DNA of 64,000 nt from WQXF01 sp031552825. GTDB taxonomy: Bacteria > Bacillota > Clostridia > Christensenellales > Aristaeellaceae. Positions 16,507-25,681 of this stretch are shown here, piece by piece (within the stretch, counting starts at the first letter, position 1; every line of letters starts with the position of its first letter). Below the pieces are notes generated by a model. The model worked only from the letters and a program-made list of their open reading frames with translations, was not told where the DNA came from and did no database searches. Where the stretch lies: positions 105,079-169,078 of the forward strand of contig JAVBMD010000002.1 in the NCBI GenBank assembly GCA_031552825.1, written 5' to 3'. The position numbers and the translations under genes are program-made.

Positions 16507-18156
16507 ATGCAACCCACGCAAAATACCCCGCTCTGCCGCCTGCGCTCCGCGCTGGAATCCCCTTGGGCATTGCTTCTTTTGGCGCTGTTGGTTCTCTGCT
16601 ATCCGTTGGGTAGCTTTTTTATGTGGCTTACGGCGGCGCTGTTGGCCGCGCTGTGCTGCCTCGGCAGTTTACAATCGATCGCCGCCGCCTACGTGTTTCT
16701 CTTTCTATTTGATAATATGCTGCCCTTTCCGCTGCTGGGCGGCTCGCTGGTGCGGGTTTTGCAGGGCGGCCTGCTGGCGCGCGCCGCGACGGAATGCCTG
16801 AGCGCCCGCGCATGGCCGGATCGTTTCACCTGCATCGCCGCACTTTGCACCGCGCTTTCCTGCGGCATCAGCTTTCTTTTGAAAGGCATGGTGGGGGATA
16901 GCGTAAGCTTCGCCGTCAACATGGCGGTTTTCCTCGCGCTGCGCCTAGCATTGCGCGCGCGGCTTTCGCAGACCGGCCGCGAGCAAGCCATGGCTGGTAT
17001 CTTGCTGTCGCTGCTGCGCACTTACGTCGTCTCGGCGCTGACCGCCATCTGCTTCGGCGTGGCATACAACCGGTTTTATGTGCTCGATGCCGGGGAAGGC
17101 GTATCGCTAATGATCCGCTTCCTCGGTACCCATGAGCCAAATTTTATGGCGATGTTTCTCGATATCGCGCTGCTGCTATGGCTTTCGCTGCCGAGCCCGG
17201 CGCGGGCAAGCGGATCGGCGCGCCTGTTGGATGCGGCAGTCCTCGGCACGCTGCTGGCCGGCCTGCTGCTCACCGGCAGCATGACCGGCCTCGGCATCGC
17301 CGCGTGCATGACGGCGGTTTGCGGCTTCCTGCTGTGCGCGCGGCGCAAGGAAGGCACACCCCCGCGAAGCAAGCGCTGGGCTGTCTACGCGCTGCGGCTA
17401 ATTTGCGGCATGGCGCTGGCGCTGGCGCTTTCCGCAGGGTGTACCGCATGGGTGCGCGCGCACCCCATCGAGATCCGCGACATCTACGCGCTGGATACCG
17501 CCACCGGGTTGGCTGCCGCCGAAACGCCGATCTTTATCCCGAAGGATCAGTACTACGCCCTGCGCGCCGCCGGTGATCCGGTGCAGCCGCATCTATTAAC
17601 CCAATCACAATGGGCCGCCTACTGCGAGGAGCACGATATTCCGCCGGTTCGCCTCCTAATGGAGGAAGTCGAACCTTACTTGCAGGATGATCTGGCGCGG
17701 TTCGTGCAGAAAATCCCGGTGGTCGGCAGCCGGTTTTATACCATCCTCGGCTATGCGCGCTGCTATGGCTTGGATGCCGCTACCTCCGGCCGCTGGGGTT
17801 TGATCGTGGAGAAGTTGCGGGACTTTTCGGCGCTGCCCCTAGCGCAAAAGTTATTAGGGTGCGGGCCCGACCCGGAACGCACCTACTTTCCGCTCTTTCA
17901 AACCTTCGGCTATTCGCACAATAGCTTCTTGGATCTCATCACCTGCTTCGGCGTCATCGGCAGTCTGGGGTTGCTCTGGTGGTTCTTCCTCACGCTGCGG
18001 CGCGGCAGATTCTTCGGCTACGCCGTCGGTGAAGCGACGCCGGAAGGCGACGCGCTGCGCACGGCACTGCTGCTGGCACGAATCGCGCTGCTGCTGCATG
18101 CCGCCACGCTGAGCATGTTTCTCAACCGGGTGTTTCTGTTCTTCTTCCTTGGATAA
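16507..18156 (+). CDS. O-antigen ligase/polymerase-like membrane protein
   Basis: A 549-residue polytopic membrane protein with about ten to twelve hydrophobic segments and one large extracytoplasmic loop near residues 320-450. The C-terminal part SGRWGLIVEKLRDF, LLGCGPDPE and HNSFLDLITCFGVIG matches the Wzy_C/RfaL pattern (SGR-W, GxGP, HNxFLxxxxxxGxxG). Such proteins polymerise or ligate surface glycans. The start ATG at 16507 has GAAGGGAG upstream. No glycosyltransferase cluster surrounds it, so the substrate is unknown. It could act with the preceding secreted protein. Confidence 0.75.
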   Translation: MQPTQNTPLCRLRSALESPWALLLLALLVLCYPLGSFFMWLTAALLAALCCLGSLQSIAAAYVFLFLFDNMLPFPLLGGSLVRVLQGGLLARAATECLSARAWPDRFTCIAALCTALSCGISFLLKGMVGDSVSFAVNMAVFLALRLALRARLSQTGREQAMAGILLSLLRTYVVSALTAICFGVAYNRFYVLDAGEGVSLMIRFLGTHEPNFMAMFLDIALLLWLSLPSPARASGSARLLDAAVLGTLLAGLLLTGSMTGLGIAACMTAVCGFLLCARRKEGTPPRSKRWAVYALRLICGMALALALSAGCTAWVRAHPIEIRDIYALDTATGLAAAETPIFIPKDQYYALRAAGDPVQPHLLTQSQWAAYCEEHDIPPVRLLMEEVEPYLQDDLARFVQKIPVVGSRFYTILGYARCYGLDAATSGRWGLIVEKLRDFSALPLAQKLLGCGPDPERTYFPLFQTFGYSHNSFLDLITCFGVIGSLGLLWWFFLTLRRGRFFGYAVGEATPEGDALRTALLLARIALLLHAATLSMFLNRVFLFFFLG

Positions 18157-18171
18157 GCGGGGGGACGCAAA

Positions 18172-18198
18172 AAGGATCGGCGAGCGCTGCCGATCCTT
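18172..18198. terminator. Hairpin between convergent genes
   Basis: AAGGATCGGC pairs with GCCGATCCTT. The T-tract is weak on both sides, but it sits in the only gap between the convergent genes at 16507 and 18206. Confidence 0.6.
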
Positions 18199-18205
18199 CT
18201 GCGTG

Positions 18206-18727
18206 TTACTCGTCCGTCTCCGGGAATAGTTCCGCCAACATGCGCTCCGGATCATCGCTAACCAGCACAGCTTCCGCGCTAAACCCCTTCTTGTTGGCGT
18301 CGTTTGTATAGTACCGATGTATTCGCTCGTCGCCCTCTTCAATCCACTCGATCATACCGTAAGGTTTACCACCCAGAATTCCTTCTTCTTCTGCATTGCG
18401 AATGAAGGCTTCCCGAGCGCTTGGTAACACCGTTTTATAGAGCACAATCAATAGATCCGCAGGCATCTTGTCTTGGTTCTTTAATGCTGTCAGCACCAAC
18501 TGTTCCCCAGTGGTTTCGTTCAACGCCAGCAACTCGGCTGAACGCTTCTGCTCCTTTGGGAACGGCGCCAGCAGCGCATCAACGATTTCCTGCTCCTGCT
18601 TGATCTTTTTCCCGGTCAGAAACGTCCAACCCTCAGCCGCGTACACAGTCAGCCCATCAACCTCGCTGACGAACGCTTCATCGGCTAACGCACCGTTCCC
18701 AATCATCATCAGGCAGCATATCAGCAC
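18206..18727 (-). CDS. Small secreted protein of unknown function
   Basis: A 173-residue protein, not recognised. A short hydrophobic N terminus (LICCLMMIGNGALA) looks like a compact signal peptide. The rest is acidic with a conserved-looking GMIEWIEEGDERIHRYYT segment. The only upstream candidates for the start are a GTG at 18727 (AGGA a few bases before it) and internal ATGs at the second and third methionine, so the start is uncertain. It follows the clostripain-family gene by 18 bases and is probably co-transcribed with it. Confidence 0.6.
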   Translation of the reverse strand: MLICCLMMIGNGALADEAFVSEVDGLTVYAAEGWTFLTGKKIKQEQEIVDALLAPFPKEQKRSAELLALNETTGEQLVLTALKNQDKMPADLLIVLYKTVLPSAREAFIRNAEEEGILGGKPYGMIEWIEEGDERIHRYYTNDANKKGFSAEAVLVSDDPERMLAELFPETDE

Positions 18728-18745
18728 AAAAATCCTGTGTATCGC

Positions 18746-20842
18746 TTACATCTCCTTTAAAAAAATCTCGCCGTTCCGGCTGGTCATCTTGATGGTATCG
18801 CTGTAGTGCGTGTTGCCGAAAAGGTCTCCGATCGCGTAGTAAAACTCGTAATCACCATCGGCGAGCGCCGATTCTTCCATCGTCACGCCGTCGCCTTCCA
18901 CGGTAATGGTATCGAGTTTGTAGGTGGTGGTTTCCTCGGTTTCCCAATTATAGCCGTCGAACAGGAAGGTGATCTCGTCCCCGGCCTTAAGCTTGCGCAG
19001 ATCGCGCCCGCTCATGCCGGTGTCCTCGTCGAGGCCGTTCCACGCGCCCAGCACTTCGAACCAGCCATCAATCTCCTGCTCCTCGTCGAACCAATAAGCG
19101 GCGCGCAAGTGCGCTTTTTTGCCATTGAGCAGCACCGGGATGGTGTAGAGGTTGTACGTCGCCTCCTCGGCGATCAGCGCCGGGGCGCAAAGCACGCCGT
19201 CGATGGTCGGCCACACGCCGCGGAAATTATCGTAGAACAACCCGGCCTGCCAGTTGGCGTCCAAGTCATTATCGAGCCCCAGCCCGAGGAACTCCTTGTT
19301 ATCATAGTCGATGTAGCTCAACGCATAGCGGACGGTTTCCACCGCCTCCAAACCGCCGGTGATCTCCAGCCCATAGGTCCCGTCCTCGGCGATATAGGTG
19401 CTGAACTGCACCGCATGATCTTGCTGCTCGGGCAGCTCGGCGTATTCGTACTGCGCATCCTCTTGCATCCAGGAGAGCATGCCGCCCAGCAGGTCGTCCT
19501 GCGAGGAACCCGGCGTGCCGAACAAGCCGCCCAAGTCGCCCAGCGCATCCGTATCCATGCCCTGCCCCTCGCCAAGCAGCGCCGATAGCACGTCCATCAG
19601 CGAATCGCCACCGGCCTGCGCCTGCCCATAGCCGCCCCAGCTATCGGCGGAAATACCGCCGCTGTAGTTTGCCACCGCCTGCACGTAATGCCGGTAGTTT
19701 TCGGAGGTGGCGGCGTCGGTGAAATAGGCTGCCAGCTTGTTTTTGTCCAAGCTGCCCAGCGGATAGAACACGCTGATGCCGTTGGCGCCGGAGCGATTGC
19801 GGCCGTTTACCTTATAGGGAACGGCGGCAAATAGCGCGTTGAGCACGTCCATGCCGGTTTCGGACACCACGTTCTTCGCCTTCGTGGTTAAATCGCCCAG
19901 ATCCACCATGTTGGAATAGCCCTCGCGCATGCTGCTGCCGCCGTAGCTCTCGGCGCTCTTGGCGGCGGTGGATAGGTTGCGGAAGGCGTCGATGTCCTCG
20001 GCAGCGCCGTTCATCTCGGCGGCCATCCGGTCAAAGGCGGTAAGCAGCGGATCGGCCTTGCTCAAATCCACCACCGACAGCGTGGCCATGCTCTCGGTGC
20101 GGGAGCGTTTGCACTTCTCGAAGTACGTATCGCAAATGCCTTTTGCGATGCTCAACGTGTCGGCGGCAGGATTCAGGCTGATCTTGCGCAGAAAGCCTTC
20201 GTAGTCCCAGCCGCCGCCCGGCTCGTATTCTTCGGAAGCCACCATGTACTTGCCGTAAGGCGCCATCGCCGCCATATTCTCCAGCGTGGCCATCAGGCAA
20301 GTATCGAAGCCGAGGATGTCAAAGGTGACGCCGGGCGCTTTCAGGCCCTTTGCCATTTCGGTGAAGGAGAGATAATCGTGGCGGAAAAGCTCGTCGAAGC
20401 ACACGCCGCCGGTACTGCCGCTGCCGTGATCCCAGAACACCACCATGTACCGTTCCGCCGGGTAGTTCTGAACGCCGTACGTGAGGAAGTTGCCCAGCGT
20501 TTGGGCGTCGCCCATGGAGGCCAGCGGCTGCTCGTCGACCAGCTTGAGGCGGCCGCGCTTCACCTCCAGCCGCTGCAGTTTGTTCGGATCGATGCCCTTG
20601 ACCCGCCACTGGCGGGAACCGCCGGTCTGCACGATCATGTTGACGTTGTCGGGAATGTCCACGCGCATCGCCTCGGCAAGGTTGGCTGCCGCCGCGCCGC
20701 CGTTGCTCTCCAAATCCGACCCGCAAAGGTAGACGAAGATCGACCATTCCGCTATATCGGCCTGTGCGAAGGAAGTGGGCACATAGCCCAGCAACAACGC
20801 CAGCGCCAGCAAAATCCCCAACAGTCTTTTCTTCACGTACAT
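18746..20842 (-). CDS. Clostripain-family (C11) cysteine protease, secreted
   Basis: A 698-residue protein with a signal peptide (KKRLLGILLALALLLGYVPT, cut near FAQA). The caspase-like C11 fold shows WSIFVYLCGSDLES, the catalytic histidine in VVFWDHGSGS and the catalytic cysteine in LGFDTCLMATLENM. Further YMVASEEYEPGGGWDY matches the family. C11 enzymes cleave after arginine or lysine and are often surface proteins. The C-terminal 300 residues are acidic and probably a beta-rich accessory domain. GGAGG is only 3 bases from the ATG at 20842 and 9 bases from an in-frame GTG at 20836, which would give MKKRLL, so 20836 may be the true start. Confidence 0.88.
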   Translation of the reverse strand: MYVKKRLLGILLALALLLGYVPTSFAQADIAEWSIFVYLCGSDLESNGGAAAANLAEAMRVDIPDNVNMIVQTGGSRQWRVKGIDPNKLQRLEVKRGRLKLVDEQPLASMGDAQTLGNFLTYGVQNYPAERYMVVFWDHGSGSTGGVCFDELFRHDYLSFTEMAKGLKAPGVTFDILGFDTCLMATLENMAAMAPYGKYMVASEEYEPGGGWDYEGFLRKISLNPAADTLSIAKGICDTYFEKCKRSRTESMATLSVVDLSKADPLLTAFDRMAAEMNGAAEDIDAFRNLSTAAKSAESYGGSSMREGYSNMVDLGDLTTKAKNVVSETGMDVLNALFAAVPYKVNGRNRSGANGISVFYPLGSLDKNKLAAYFTDAATSENYRHYVQAVANYSGGISADSWGGYGQAQAGGDSLMDVLSALLGEGQGMDTDALGDLGGLFGTPGSSQDDLLGGMLSWMQEDAQYEYAELPEQQDHAVQFSTYIAEDGTYGLEITGGLEAVETVRYALSYIDYDNKEFLGLGLDNDLDANWQAGLFYDNFRGVWPTIDGVLCAPALIAEEATYNLYTIPVLLNGKKAHLRAAYWFDEEQEIDGWFEVLGAWNGLDEDTGMSGRDLRKLKAGDEITFLFDGYNWETEETTTYKLDTITVEGDGVTMEESALADGDYEFYYAIGDLFGNTHYSDTIKMTSRNGEIFLKEM

Positions 20843-20871
20843 TGTCCTCCGAATTCTTCACTGCCAATTTC

Positions 20872-22053
20872 CTAAAGCGATTTCACATACCGCTCGATGC
20901 GTACAAGCGCCTCCTGCAATAGATCCAGCGCCGTGGCATAGCAGCAGCGGATGTGCCCCTCGCCGCTTGCGCCGAACGCGTCGCCGGGGATGCAGGCCAC
21001 TTGCTCGGCGCGCAGCAACCCCTCGCAAAACGCCTGCGAGGTCAGCCCGGTAGAGGCGATGCTGGGGAACACATAGAACGCGCCCAGCGGCTCGAAGCAC
21101 TTAAGCCCCATGCGGGTAAAACCGTCGACCATGAGCCTGCGACGGCGGTCATAGCTGGCGATCATCGCGCGCACATCGGCAAAGTCGGTTTCCAGCCCGT
21201 GGGCGAGCGCTTTCTCGGCGGCAATCTGCCCCTGCATCGGCGCGCACATGATGGTGTACTGATGGATCTTACACATCATCGCCAGCACCTCGCGCGGGCC
21301 GCAAGCGTAGCCCATGCGCCAACCGGTCATGGCGAAAGCTTTGGAAAAGCCGTTGAGTGTGATCGTGCGTTCCCACATGCCGGGCAGCGTAGCGAAGCAG
21401 GTATGCGTATGCCCGCCGTAAGTGAGCTCGGCATAGATCTCGTCGGCGATCACCATCACATCGGTGCCGCGCAGCACGTCGGCGACGGCCTCCAAATCCT
21501 GCTTGCGCATCATCGCGCCGGTCGGGTTGTTGGGATAGGGAAGGATGATAGCCTTTGTGCGCGGCGAAAGCGCGGCGCGCAGCGCATCGGCGCTGAGACG
21601 AAATTCCTGCTCAAAGGTGGTCGGGATGGGGCGCGGCGTACCGCCCGCGAAAATCACCCCCGGCGCGTAGGAGACATACGCCGGTTCCGGGATCAGCACC
21701 TCGTCGCCGGAGCCAGCCAGCGCGCGCAGCGCCAGATCGATGCCCTCGCTGGCGCCGACGGTAACCAGAATCTCATCCTTCGGATGATACTCCACGCCGA
21801 AGCGCGTGCGCAGGTATTGCGCAATCAGCCGCCGCAGCTCGATGCGCCCCCAGTTGGAGGTATACTGCGTCATGCCGTCCTCCAACGACTGGATGGCGGC
21901 CTCGCGGATCGACCAAGGCGTAACAAAATCCGGCTCGCCCACGCCGAGGGATATGGCGTCGGGCATTTCGCTGACAATATCAAAAAACTTGCGGATGCCG
22001 GAAGGCGGCACCGCGGCAATGGCAAGATTTAACCGGTTGGCATAGTCGATCAC
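20872..22053 (-). CDS. PLP-dependent aminotransferase (class I/II)
   Basis: A 393-residue fold-type I aminotransferase, AspC/PatA-like. Motifs are SLGVGEPDFVTPWSIREAA, YTSNWGRIELRR, YPNNPTGAMM, ADEIYAEL and the PLP lysine in SKAFAMTGWRMGY. Full length. The GTG start (22053) overlaps the stop of the Lrp/AsnC-type regulator as GTGA, so the two are translated together, a common pairing in Clostridia. The amino-acid substrate cannot be told from sequence. Aromatic amino acids or aspartate are the usual ones for this group. Confidence 0.92.
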   Translation of the reverse strand: MIDYANRLNLAIAAVPPSGIRKFFDIVSEMPDAISLGVGEPDFVTPWSIREAAIQSLEDGMTQYTSNWGRIELRRLIAQYLRTRFGVEYHPKDEILVTVGASEGIDLALRALAGSGDEVLIPEPAYVSYAPGVIFAGGTPRPIPTTFEQEFRLSADALRAALSPRTKAIILPYPNNPTGAMMRKQDLEAVADVLRGTDVMVIADEIYAELTYGGHTHTCFATLPGMWERTITLNGFSKAFAMTGWRMGYACGPREVLAMMCKIHQYTIMCAPMQGQIAAEKALAHGLETDFADVRAMIASYDRRRRLMVDGFTRMGLKCFEPLGAFYVFPSIASTGLTSQAFCEGLLRAEQVACIPGDAFGASGEGHIRCCYATALDLLQEALVRIERYVKSL

Positions 22054-22547
22054 GGCGACACCACCAGCCTGCGGTCTCCCTGTTCGCCGGAGAAGATGAC
22101 GCCGCCGTATTTGTAGGTTTTGAGCATGAAGTGCGTCGCGGTGCCGGTGACGCTTTCCAGCGTGGATAGCTTGGAAGAAACGAAACTGGCCAGCTGTTTA
22201 AGCGTAGGCGCTTCCACCATCACCATCAAATCGTACGCACCGCTCATCAGGTAGAGCGAGGTCACTTCCTCAAACTGATAGATACGCGCGGCAATGGCGT
22301 CAAACCCGCGATCGCGCTGCGGCTGCACGCGCACTTCGATCACCGCCTGTACCCGGTCGCGGTCGACGCGATCCCAGTTAATCATCGCGGCATATTTCAC
22401 GAGAATGCGCTCCGCCTCCAGCCGCGCGATTGCCTCGCGCACAGCGGCTTCGTCGCTTCCTGTCATCACGGCGATGCGCTCCGGCGTGACGCGCGCATCC
22501 TCGGTCAATATATCGATTACTTGCATTTCCAAGGTGTTAAAGGTCAT
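22050..22547 (-). CDS. Lrp/AsnC-family transcriptional regulator
   Basis: A 165-residue protein with an N-terminal winged helix-turn-helix (VIDILTEDARVTPERIAVMT, recognition helix DEAAVREAIARLEAE) and a C-terminal RAM/AsnC ligand domain (VTSLYLMSGAYDLMVMVEA). Probably senses an amino acid and controls the overlapping aminotransferase gene. The start ATG at 22547 has GGGGAGATC before it. A longer reading from a TTG at 22568 would bury this ribosome site. Confidence 0.88.
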   Translation of the reverse strand: MTFNTLEMQVIDILTEDARVTPERIAVMTGSDEAAVREAIARLEAERILVKYAAMINWDRVDRDRVQAVIEVRVQPQRDRGFDAIAARIYQFEEVTSLYLMSGAYDLMVMVEAPTLKQLASFVSSKLSTLESVTGTATHFMLKTYKYGGVIFSGEQGDRRLVVSP

Positions 22548-22568
22548 AGGTGATCTCCCCTTTGTCAA

Positions 22569-24236
22569 TTAAAAGATTCCGACGATGTTGCCATCGTCGT
22601 CCACATCGATGCTTTCGGCCGCCGGTACCTTGGGCAGCCCCGGCATGGCGATAATATCCCCGGCAAAGGCGACGACGAACCCCGCCCCGGCGCTCAGCTT
22701 AACCTGACGCACCGCCAAATCAAAGCCCTCCGGCGCGCCGACCTTCTTGGGATCGTCGGAGAAGGAATACTGCGTTTTTGCCATACACACGGGCAATTTG
22801 CCGTACCCACGCTGCTCCAGTTGACGGATCTGCGCATCGGCGGATCCGGAGAACGCAACGCCCTTCGCGCCGTAAATGCGCTTGGCGATGGCCTCGATCT
22901 TCTGCTTGATGGGCAGCTCATCGGCATAGGTGAAGGAAAACGCTTCGGGCTTGGCCGCCGCGCAGCTTGCCATCACGCGCTCCGCCAACTCCTTGCCGCC
23001 CTCGCCGCCCTTCGCCCACACCTCGCACAGGGCGACGTTTGCGCCAAACTTGGCGGCTTCTTCGCGCACCAACGCGATTTCTGCATCGGTATCGCCCGAG
23101 AAGCGATTGAGCGCAACCACCGGCTCCACGCCCCACACGTTGCGGATGTTGTGCAGATGGCGCGAGAGATTGGTCAAGCCCGCCGATAGCGCGGCCAGAT
23201 TTTCCGCGCCCAAATCAGCCTTGGCGACGCCCCCGTGGCTCTTGAGCGCGCGCACCGTCGCCACCAAAACGATGCAGGAGGGTTTCAGCCCGGTTGCGCG
23301 GCACTTGATATCGATAAATTTCTCGGCGCCGAGATCCGCGCCGAAACCCGCTTCGGTCACCACGAAGTCCGCAAGGCGCAGCGCGGTACGCGTGGCGATG
23401 ACGCTGTTGCAGCCGTGCGCGATGTTGGCAAAGGGGCCGCCGTGGATCAGCGCCGGGGTTCCCTCGAGCGTCTGCACCAGATTCGGCCGCAACGCGTCGC
23501 GCAAAAGCGCGCACATCGCGCCCTGCGCTTTAAGGTCGCCAGCGGTGATTTCCTTGCCGTCAAAGCTGCGCGCTACCACGATGCGCGCCAACCGCGCCTT
23601 AAGATCCGCGATATCTTCCGCCAAGCATAGCACGGCCATCACTTCTGAGGCGGTGGTAATATCGAACCCATCTTCACGCGGCATTCCGTTGGACTTGCCA
23701 CCCATGCCGCTGACGATAGCACGCAGCTGCCGGTCGTTGGAATCGAGACACCGCCGCCACGAAATCAAGCGCGGGTCGATCCCCAGCACATTGCCTTGGG
23801 AAATATGGTTGTCCACCAACGCGGCAAGCAGATTGTTTGCCGCGGTAATGGCGTGCAAATCTCCGGTAAAGTGCAGATTGATTTCATCCATCGGGCCGAC
23901 CTGCGCGTATCCGCCGCCGGTCGCGCCGCCCTTCATGCCGAACACCGGCCCCTGCGAAGGCTCGCGCAGCGCCAACATCGCGCGCATGCCTAGCTTTTGC
24001 AATCCGTCGGCCAAACCGATGGACACGGTGGTCTTTCCTTCGCCAGCCGGAGTGGGGTTGATGGCGGTCACCAGCACCAACTGCCCTTGCTTCGTTGCGG
24101 CAGGCAGCGCGGTATTTTGTATCTTCGCCTTATATCGCCCATACATTTCCATACAATCTTCTGGAATCCCGGCCTTTTTCGCGATCTCTTCAACCGGCTG
24201 CAGGCGCGATGCGCGCGCGATTTCGATGTCCGTCAT
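22569..24236 (-). CDS. fhs: Formate--tetrahydrofolate ligase
   Basis: A 555-residue enzyme making 10-formyl-THF from formate, THF and ATP, the entry to one-carbon metabolism. ATP loop TPAGEGKTTVSIGLADGLQ, FGMKGGATGGGYAQVGPMDE (part quoted), DPRLISWRRCLDSNDRQLR and PCIVLVATVRALKSHGG-type motif (CIVLVATVRALKSHGG) are all present. Full length. The ATG at 24236 follows GAGGGGG. It is divergent from dnaN across a 323-base gap. It supplies formyl groups to purine synthesis, matching the purine and folate genes elsewhere in the window. Confidence 0.96.
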   Translation of the reverse strand: MTDIEIARASRLQPVEEIAKKAGIPEDCMEMYGRYKAKIQNTALPAATKQGQLVLVTAINPTPAGEGKTTVSIGLADGLQKLGMRAMLALREPSQGPVFGMKGGATGGGYAQVGPMDEINLHFTGDLHAITAANNLLAALVDNHISQGNVLGIDPRLISWRRCLDSNDRQLRAIVSGMGGKSNGMPREDGFDITTASEVMAVLCLAEDIADLKARLARIVVARSFDGKEITAGDLKAQGAMCALLRDALRPNLVQTLEGTPALIHGGPFANIAHGCNSVIATRTALRLADFVVTEAGFGADLGAEKFIDIKCRATGLKPSCIVLVATVRALKSHGGVAKADLGAENLAALSAGLTNLSRHLHNIRNVWGVEPVVALNRFSGDTDAEIALVREEAAKFGANVALCEVWAKGGEGGKELAERVMASCAAAKPEAFSFTYADELPIKQKIEAIAKRIYGAKGVAFSGSADAQIRQLEQRGYGKLPVCMAKTQYSFSDDPKKVGAPEGFDLAVRQVKLSAGAGFVVAFAGDIIAMPGLPKVPAAESIDVDDDGNIVGIF

Positions 24237-24281
24237 CCTATTTTTCCCCCTCTTTTTGCTTGCGAGCGAATTTTTTCTTCT

Positions 24282-24310
24282 ATTATAAATGACCCTTACA
24301 TGGTTCGCAA
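24282..24310 (-). promoter_or_regulatory. Promoter of fhs
   Basis: On the minus strand TTGCGA and TATAAT with a 17-base spacer, about 46 bases upstream of the start. Confidence 0.65.
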
Positions 24311-24406
24311 CCAAAAGGAAACCTCCGGCAAGAATTTTTATCTTGTTTAAGCTGGCGGAACCGCTTATAATTATAAAAAGCATGTCCAGCTTTTTCTAAA
24401 AACAGA

Positions 24407-24500
24407 CATGTGGAAACCGCTCGCGCTTGTCCCCTGCTTGTCCACAGGAGAATGACCATACATCGCCTCGTTTTATGTCCCTTTTCCACCTTTTCCACCG
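24407..24500. promoter_or_regulatory. DnaA-box-like sites upstream of dnaN
   Basis: The 323-base fhs-dnaN gap holds TTGTCCACA (24438-24446, one mismatch from TTATCCACA), a reverse-strand GTTTCCACA (about 24408-24416) and two TTTTCCACC copies near 24482 and 24491. This is where dnaA would normally lie upstream of dnaN, but there is no dnaA gene. It could be autoregulatory boxes or the remains of an origin. Confidence 0.5.
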
Positions 24501-24559
24501 CACTACGGTGATTACGGTTTTTATGTTACCCTACATCTACTATCAGGAGGTCGTATACG

Positions 24560-25660
24560 ATGCGCTTTCAATGTCAAGTTTCTCAATTAATTTCCGGCCT
24601 ATCGGTCGTCAATCGGGCATTGGCTACCCGTTCCACCCTGCAAATTTTAGAGGGCGTTCTTTTAGAAACCTGCTCGAATGGGCTGCGGCTGACCTGCACC
24701 GACTTGGCGCTGGGCATTGAAACGCTGGTGGAGGCCGAGATCGCCGAAGAGGGACGCGTGGTGCTGCCGGGGCGTTTATTCAGCGAAATCGTACGCAAGC
24801 TGCCGGGCGGCACGGTGGAACTTTCTATCAATGAAAACAATTCTGCTACCATCAAGTGCCAAAAGTCGCGCACCACACTTGCTGGCATGAGCGCCATCGA
24901 GTTTCCCGAATTGCCGCAGGTGGAGGAGGGAAACCTCATCACCATGCCCCAAAGCGTGTTGCGCAATTTAATTCAAAAAACCTGCTTTGCCATCGCTACC
25001 GACGAGACCCGCCCGCTGCTTACCGGCTGTTTGATGGAAATCGAGGCGGAAGAAATTCGCCTCGTGGCATTGGATGGCTTCCGGCTGGCGCTTCGCAAGC
25101 ATGTACACGGGCAAAGCATCGAGCCGATGCAGGCGGTGATTCCCGGCAAGGTGCTTTCTGAACTGGCCAAGGTGTTGCCCGACGGGGAAACCGAAGTTTC
25201 ACTCAACATTGGCCACACGCATCTTTCCGCCGACATGGGTGTGACCCGCGTTGTCACCCGCCTGCTGGAGGGTGAATATACCCGCTATCGCCGCATCCTG
25301 CCCACCGAATGGCAAACCCGTATCAAGGTGCGCCGTGAGGAGCTAGAAAACGCAATCGACCGCGCCGCGCTGATCGCGCGCGAGGGGAAAAACAACTTGG
25401 TGCGCTTTCACATCGCCGATCAGCAGCTGACGCTGACCTCCAACGCTGAGTTGGGCGACGCGCTGGAGCAGATCGAGATCATGGTGGAAGGCAAGGATTT
25501 GGATATCGCCTTCAACGTCCGCTACGTCAGCGACGTGCTCAAGGTATTGGACGAGGACGAAATCTGCCTGCGCTTTAATTCCAACGTCAGCCCCTGCGAG
25601 ATTTGCCCGCCGGAAGGCGATGAGTATACCTACCTCGTGCTGCCGGTGCGGGTAATTTAA
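24560..25660 (+). CDS. dnaN: DNA polymerase III sliding clamp (beta subunit)
   Basis: A 366-residue beta clamp with three clamp folds. Recognisable stretches are MRFQCQVSQLISGLSVVNRA, LEGVLLETCSNGLRLTCTDL (start), VVLPGRLFSEIVRKLP, FAIATDETRPLLTG and the C-terminal LVLPVRVI, close to the usual MPMR(L/I) end. The ATG follows AGGAGG. It forms a tight pair with recF (21-base gap), the standard dnaN-recF order, but without dnaA upstream or gyrB downstream. Confidence 0.97.
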   Translation: MRFQCQVSQLISGLSVVNRALATRSTLQILEGVLLETCSNGLRLTCTDLALGIETLVEAEIAEEGRVVLPGRLFSEIVRKLPGGTVELSINENNSATIKCQKSRTTLAGMSAIEFPELPQVEEGNLITMPQSVLRNLIQKTCFAIATDETRPLLTGCLMEIEAEEIRLVALDGFRLALRKHVHGQSIEPMQAVIPGKVLSELAKVLPDGETEVSLNIGHTHLSADMGVTRVVTRLLEGEYTRYRRILPTEWQTRIKVRREELENAIDRAALIAREGKNNLVRFHIADQQLTLTSNAELGDALEQIEIMVEGKDLDIAFNVRYVSDVLKVLDEDEICLRFNSNVSPCEICPPEGDEYTYLVLPVRVI

Positions 25661-25681
25661 TTAAAAGCGAGAGTAAATGCC

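Noticed and set aside
24407..24500. The fhs-dnaN gap as the main chromosome origin
   Set aside because: Only one good DnaA box and partial ones are present, fewer and weaker than at 43.4 and 58.1 kb. Kept as a minor candidate.
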